The notes below the pieces were generated by a model, which was not told the DNA's origin, made no database searches, and worked only from the letters and a program-made list of their open reading frames with translations. 64,000 bases of DNA, taken from the NCBI GenBank assembly GCA_965656445.1, contig CBFHKO010000002.1, positions 186,001-250,000 on the forward strand. The letters are read 5' to 3'. This DNA comes from JAHEJA01 sp965656445 (GTDB lineage: Bacteria > Pseudomonadota > Alphaproteobacteria > Rhodobacterales > Rhodobacteraceae). Of the stretch, positions 60,971 through 64,000 are shown one piece after another (the first letter of the stretch is position 1; each line of letters starts with the position of its first letter). Position numbers and translations under genes: made by a program.

Positions 60971-62169
60971 GTTAGGCTCGCGCAAAATTTGGCTATCCGT
61001 GCGCAGGCCTTTTCTAATAAATCGTCCGATGTGGCATAGCTGACGCGGAAATTGGGCGACAATCCGAATGCTGCGCCAAAAACCACAGCGACACCTTGAT
61101 CCTCTAACAAAGCCAGAGCGAAATCTTCGTCGGTTTCAATTTTTGTACCCTTCGGTGTTGATTTTCCAATCAGACCGGCAATTGAGGGATAGACATAAAA
61201 CGCCCCCTCAGGAACGGGGCAGGATATTCCGTCAATCGCATTTAGCCTTGCCACGACCAGATCACGGCGGCGTTGGAAAAGGGCGCGATTATCTTGCAAG
61301 AAATCTTGCGGGCCATTGAGAGCCTCAAGCGCCGCCCATTGTCCGATTGAGGATGGGTTTGACGTGCTTTGGCTTTGCACTTTGCGCATTGCTTTGATGA
61401 TCGGCTCTGGACCTGCGGCATAGCCAATACGCCACCCTGTCATAGCGTAGGCTTTCGAGACACCATTGCAGGTCAATGTGCGGTCATAGAGTTTTGGCTC
61501 AATCTGGGCAGGGGTCACAAATTCGAAATCGTCAAACACCAGATGCTCATACATGTCGTCCGTCATGATTTGCACGTTTGGATAGTCTAGCAAAACATCA
61601 GTCAACGCTTTGAGATCATCATAGGTATATCCCGCGCCTGACGGATTTGAGGGCGAATTAAAGATGAACCATTTGGTCCGCTCCGTTAATGCACTGCGAA
61701 GTTGATCCGCTGTGAGCTTGTATCCCGTCTCTACCGAGGTTTCCGCAAAGACGGGTGTCCCGCCCGCCAAAAGCACCATATCAGGATAGCTCACCCAATA
61801 GGGCGTTGGAATGACCACTTCGTCCCCTTTATTGAGAGTGGCGACCAGAGCATTGTACAAGATTTGTTTGCCCCCTGTGCCAACAGAGACTTGATTGGGC
61901 GTATAGCTCAAACCATTCTCACGCTGAAATTTGTCACAGATGGCTTGCTTGAGAACCATCATCCCATCGGGATCCGTATATTTGGTTTTCCCCTCTTGGA
62001 TCGCCTTGATCCCTGCGGCTTTAATCGTTTCAGGGGTGTCAAAGTCAGGCTCCCCCGCGCTTAGCGCGATGATGTCGCGTCCTTCCGCCTTGAGGGCGGT
62101 GGCTTTGGCGCTCATGGCGATTGTTGGAGAGGGTTTAACACGATCTAAAGTTTGGGATAGCAGGGGCAT
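60967..62169 (-). CDS. aatA: Aspartate aminotransferase
   Basis: A 400-residue class I aminotransferase of the Ib subgroup. It begins R-V-K-P-S-P-T-I-A-M-S-A-K-A, with ALSAGEPDFDTP, the P-S-N-P-S-G motif, and the PLP lysine in G-V-S-K-A-Y-A-M-T-G-W-R-I-G-Y. It converts aspartate and 2-oxoglutarate to oxaloacetate and glutamate, and alphaproteobacterial members may also accept prephenate. Confidence 0.94.
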   Translation of the reverse strand: MPLLSQTLDRVKPSPTIAMSAKATALKAEGRDIIALSAGEPDFDTPETIKAAGIKAIQEGKTKYTDPDGMMVLKQAICDKFQRENGLSYTPNQVSVGTGGKQILYNALVATLNKGDEVVIPTPYWVSYPDMVLLAGGTPVFAETSVETGYKLTADQLRSALTERTKWFIFNSPSNPSGAGYTYDDLKALTDVLLDYPNVQIMTDDMYEHLVFDDFEFVTPAQIEPKLYDRTLTCNGVSKAYAMTGWRIGYAAGPEPIIKAMRKVQSQSTSNPSSIGQWAALEALNGPQDFLQDNRALFQRRRDLVVARLNAIDGISCPVPEGAFYVYPSIAGLIGKSTPKGTKIETDEDFALALLEDQGVAVVFGAAFGLSPNFRVSYATSDDLLEKACARIAKFCASLT

Positions 62170-62248
62170 ATGAACTCTGGTTTTTCTGGTTATAATTGCT
62201 ATGCTTGGCTGAGGATTTTAAACAAGTAAAGACAAAGGCAGGAAATTT

Positions 62249-62632
62249 ATGACAACAGACTGGTACAGCGATGATACAGCCACCCTCGGTGATCGTATCG
62301 CAGCAGGGCGTGACGCATCCGGCATGACGCAATCGCAATTGGCCAAACGTGTTGGTGTTAAATTGACAACTTTGCGCAGTTGGGAAAACGACACGTCAGA
62401 GCCACGGGCAAATCGTCTGTCTATGTTGGCGGGGATTTTGAACGTTTCGGTCATGTGGCTCTTGACGGGAGAAGGCGAAGGCGTTGGCAATCCAGACGAC
62501 GTTCAAGAATTATCCCCCGAAGTGACAGATATTTTATCCGAAATCCGCGACCTTCGCGTGGAAATGCGTGATACAACTGATCGCCTTGGTCGTTTAGAGA
62601 AAAAGCTCCGTGCAAAGCTTAAGGAAATCTAA
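62249..62632 (+). CDS. XRE-family helix-turn-helix regulator
   Basis: A 127-residue DNA-binding protein with a Cro/CI-type HTH (GMTQSQLAKRVGVKLTTLRSWENDTSEPR, positions about 27-55), then a helix (SMLAGILNVSVMWLLTGEGEG) and a charged coiled tail. It overlaps the sdhE gene by one base (TAATG), a common arrangement in Rhodobacterales. Its targets are unknown. Confidence 0.9.
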   Translation: MTTDWYSDDTATLGDRIAAGRDASGMTQSQLAKRVGVKLTTLRSWENDTSEPRANRLSMLAGILNVSVMWLLTGEGEGVGNPDDVQELSPEVTDILSEIRDLRVEMRDTTDRLGRLEKKLRAKLKEI

Positions 62633-62898
62633 TGACTGAGCTGCGCGACCATAAAATCAAACGCCTTGCGATGCGATCAATGCGGCGTGGGATCAAAGAG
62701 ATGGATATCATCCTGTCCAATTATGCGGACAAGAAATTGAGCGACATGGATGATGCTGGGCTTGCACAGTACGACGCTCTTTTGTCTGAAAATGATCAAG
62801 ATTTGTATCAATGGGTGTCTGGTCAAGTTCCCGCCAAGCCGCAGTTTGCCAACCTCATTGAGGATATTCTGGCGACCATGGCGAAATCCCATACATAG
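62632..62898 (+). CDS. sdhE: Succinate dehydrogenase assembly factor SdhE
   Basis: An 88-residue DUF339/SdhE protein. The R-G-x-x-E motif is present in RSMRRGIKEMD, and the helical rest (LSDMDDAGLAQYDALLSENDQDLYQWVSG) is typical. SdhE helps attach FAD covalently to the SdhA subunit. The sdh genes themselves are not in the window. Confidence 0.94.
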   Translation: MTELRDHKIKRLAMRSMRRGIKEMDIILSNYADKKLSDMDDAGLAQYDALLSENDQDLYQWVSGQVPAKPQFANLIEDILATMAKSHT

Positions 62899-62931
62899 CC
62901 TTTAACGCAATTTTTGGATTTTTGTTTGATG

Positions 62932-62958
62932 CTCTCTGAAACGGTTTGTTTCGGAGAG
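62932..62958 (+). promoter_or_regulatory. Inverted repeat covering the ribosome binding site of the MarR/LdtR gene
   Basis: ctctctgaaac (62932-62942) and gtttcggagag (62948-62958) form an 11-bp stem with one T-G wobble and a ggttt loop. The second arm contains the GGAG box of the gene starting at 62963. The structure may be a protein operator for autoregulation or an RNA hairpin that hides the ribosome binding site. Confidence 0.65.
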
Positions 62959-62962
62959 TACC

Positions 62963-63460
62963 ATGAATGTTATCACCTCGTTAGATTTGTCCAAAGAGAC
63001 GCAATTTATGGGCAATTATTTGGATGCCCTGTCTATGGTTGAACGGCTGCACCGCTTGCTCTTGGATGTGATCAAGGATGAATTTGAACGGGTTGGCGTG
63101 TTGGAAATAAATGCGGTTCAGGCGTTGCTGTTGTTCAACATTGGCGAGAACGAAGTAACGGCTGGGGAATTGAAGTCCCGTGGGTATTACCAGGGCAGCA
63201 ATGTAAGCTATAATCTGAAAAAGCTGGTTGATATGGGCTACATGCACCATCAACGCTGTGAGGTGGATCGGCGGTCTGTGCGTGTGAAACTTACCGAGAA
63301 AGGCAATGATGTGCGTAAAATCATTGCCAAACTCTTTGCGCGTCACGCCGAAGGATTGATTGAAAACGCGATATTAGATGTCTCTTCGATCAATAATATC
63401 TCAGAAACCCTCAAGAAGGTTGAGAGATATTGGACAGACCAAATTCGCTATATTTACTAG
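62963..63460 (+). CDS. ldtR: MarR family winged-helix regulator, LdtR type
   Basis: A 165-residue MarR-type protein. The recognition part contains G-E-L-K-S-R-G-Y-Y-Q-G-S-N-V-S-Y-N-L-K-K-L and the wing Y-M-H-H-Q-R-C-E-V-D-R-R-S-V. This is typical of LdtR of Rhizobiales/Rhodobacterales, which controls L,D-transpeptidase and stress genes. Expression may be autoregulated through the inverted repeat at 62932-62958. Confidence 0.85.
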   Translation: MNVITSLDLSKETQFMGNYLDALSMVERLHRLLLDVIKDEFERVGVLEINAVQALLLFNIGENEVTAGELKSRGYYQGSNVSYNLKKLVDMGYMHHQRCEVDRRSVRVKLTEKGNDVRKIIAKLFARHAEGLIENAILDVSSINNISETLKKVERYWTDQIRYIY

Positions 63461-63506
63461 GGAGCCTGCCCAAGATCGAGACGCGCACTATTAGGTGGTG
63501 AGCAGG

Positions 63507-63935
63507 TTACCAGTGACCAATGTTTCCCATCTCTGTCCACGGGGACGCGGGCTCTAAGGCGTCGCCCTCTTGAAGCAGTTCGATCGAAATGTTGTCAGGA
63601 GAGCGGACAAAGGCCATGCGCCCATCATGCGGAGGTCGATTAATCGTGACGCCGTTGTCCATTAGGAATTGGCACATGTCATAAATGTTCTCGACGCTAT
63701 AGGCGAGATGTCCAAAGTGGCGGCTATCACTTGGCAATTCATCATCACCGTCCCAATTATAGGTAAGCTCAAGGGGACGATCTTCTTGTCCCTCGGGGGC
63801 CATAAAAATCAAAGAGAAACGCCCTGCATCGCTGTCCATGCGCCGCGTTTCTTTGAGACCGAGCAATTTATAAAATGCCATTGATGCGTCTAAGTCTTTG
63901 ACGCGAACCATAGTGTGAAGGTATTTAGTCGGCAT
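63507..63935 (-). CDS. gloA: Lactoylglutathione lyase (glyoxalase I) family
   Basis: A 142-residue VOC-fold protein: beginning H-T-M-V-R-V-K-D-L-D-A-S-M-A-F-Y-K-L-L-G, with G-H-L-A-Y and I-E-L-L-Q near the other metal ligands (H, E). It converts the methylglyoxal-glutathione hemithioacetal to S-lactoylglutathione. It lies 12 bp after the stop of an upstream gene that extends beyond the window. Confidence 0.88.
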   Translation of the reverse strand: MPTKYLHTMVRVKDLDASMAFYKLLGLKETRRMDSDAGRFSLIFMAPEGQEDRPLELTYNWDGDDELPSDSRHFGHLAYSVENIYDMCQFLMDNGVTINRPPHDGRMAFVRSPDNISIELLQEGDALEPASPWTEMGNIGHW

Positions 63936-63946
63936 ATTGTATATCC

Positions 63947-64000
63947 TTATTGGCGCGTGACGATAAAGCCACCAGTTTCGTGAACTGTACTGCCACTAAA
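63947..64000 (-). CDS. C-terminal end of an unidentified gene running off the right edge
   Basis: A minus-strand frame open to the window edge ends in TAA at 63949-63947. Only the last 17 residues are visible (FSGSTVHETGGFIVTRQ). I do not recognise them. The 11 bp to the gloA ATG suggest one operon. Confidence 0.45.
   Translation of the reverse strand, partial: FSGSTVHETGGFIVTRQ

Noticed and set aside
1..64000. CRISPR arrays, insertion sequences, prophage genes or rRNA
   Set aside because: No regularly spaced repeats, transposase, integrase, phage structural genes or rRNA sequence were recognised on either strand.

Overview
The window is a chromosomal segment of an alphaproteobacterium, most likely a marine Rhodobacterales (roseobacter-type) species of intermediate GC. 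The reasons are the YcjX/YcjF pair, HrpB, SdhE, an LdtR-type MarR regulator, a putA with a divergent Lrp-type regulator, many ABC transporters, and the dense gene packing with ATGA/TAATG overlaps. I see no prophage, transposase, integrase, rRNA or CRISPR array. There is one tRNA gene, tRNA-Leu(UAA), at 16193-16276. The species is not determined.

Left part (1-16,300) is mostly core genome: ycjF (partial), a GNAT acetyltransferase, ycjX, truA, a NUDIX hydrolase, hrpB, a DUF3108 protein, meaB, rpmB, a small secreted Cys protein with a PCu(A)C copper chaperone, a DUF2177 membrane protein, an inositol monophosphatase, an unusually short GFA-fold protein, putA with its divergent Lrp regulator, a TPR protein, a 40-residue membrane protein not previously listed among the long ORFs, and the tRNA.

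The middle (16,336-32,299) is the most interesting region: a large catabolic locus of unknown substrate. A two-gene left arm (a fold-type IV transaminase resembling (R)-amine transaminases, and a SnoaL/NTF2-fold protein) diverges from a 14-gene right arm: a sugar-type ABC importer, a SnoaL protein, a HisD-family dehydrogenase like sulfopropanediol dehydrogenase HpsN, a two-domain SnoaL protein, an SDR, a LacI regulator, another two-domain SnoaL protein, a bicupin, an alpha/beta hydrolase, an HpcH/HpaI aldolase and an EamA permease. Two matching 20-bp palindromes with a central CG lie in the divergent promoter region about five helical turns apart and are probable operators for the LacI protein. 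The layout suggests import of an alcohol/polyol/amine-type compound, oxidation and deamination, ring or double-bond chemistry by SnoaL enzymes, then hydrolysis and aldol cleavage. The substrate cannot be read from sequence.

Next comes a peptide-type ABC transporter split over divergent units (32,296-38,003), an HpaF-like isomerase, and a small operon of an MsbA-like exporter, a DUF6868-type membrane protein and a DUF1045 2H-phosphoesterase. A DctP-like secreted protein precedes a two-gene arsenate detoxification module: a GAPDH with a TTG start, and ArsJ.

The right part (44,451-64,000) is again largely housekeeping: an HDAC-like amidohydrolase, a Pcm-like methyltransferase, TolC, EF-P, YgfZ, a TIGR04283-type glycosyltransferase, LolD/LolC-E, a HisC-like and an AGT-like aminotransferase, an Ldh-family dehydrogenase, a DMT permease, ParE, a MATE exporter behind a 624-bp non-coding stretch with a perfect 15-bp inverted repeat, an aspartate aminotransferase, an XRE regulator, SdhE, LdtR (with an inverted repeat covering its ribosome binding site) and a glyoxalase I.
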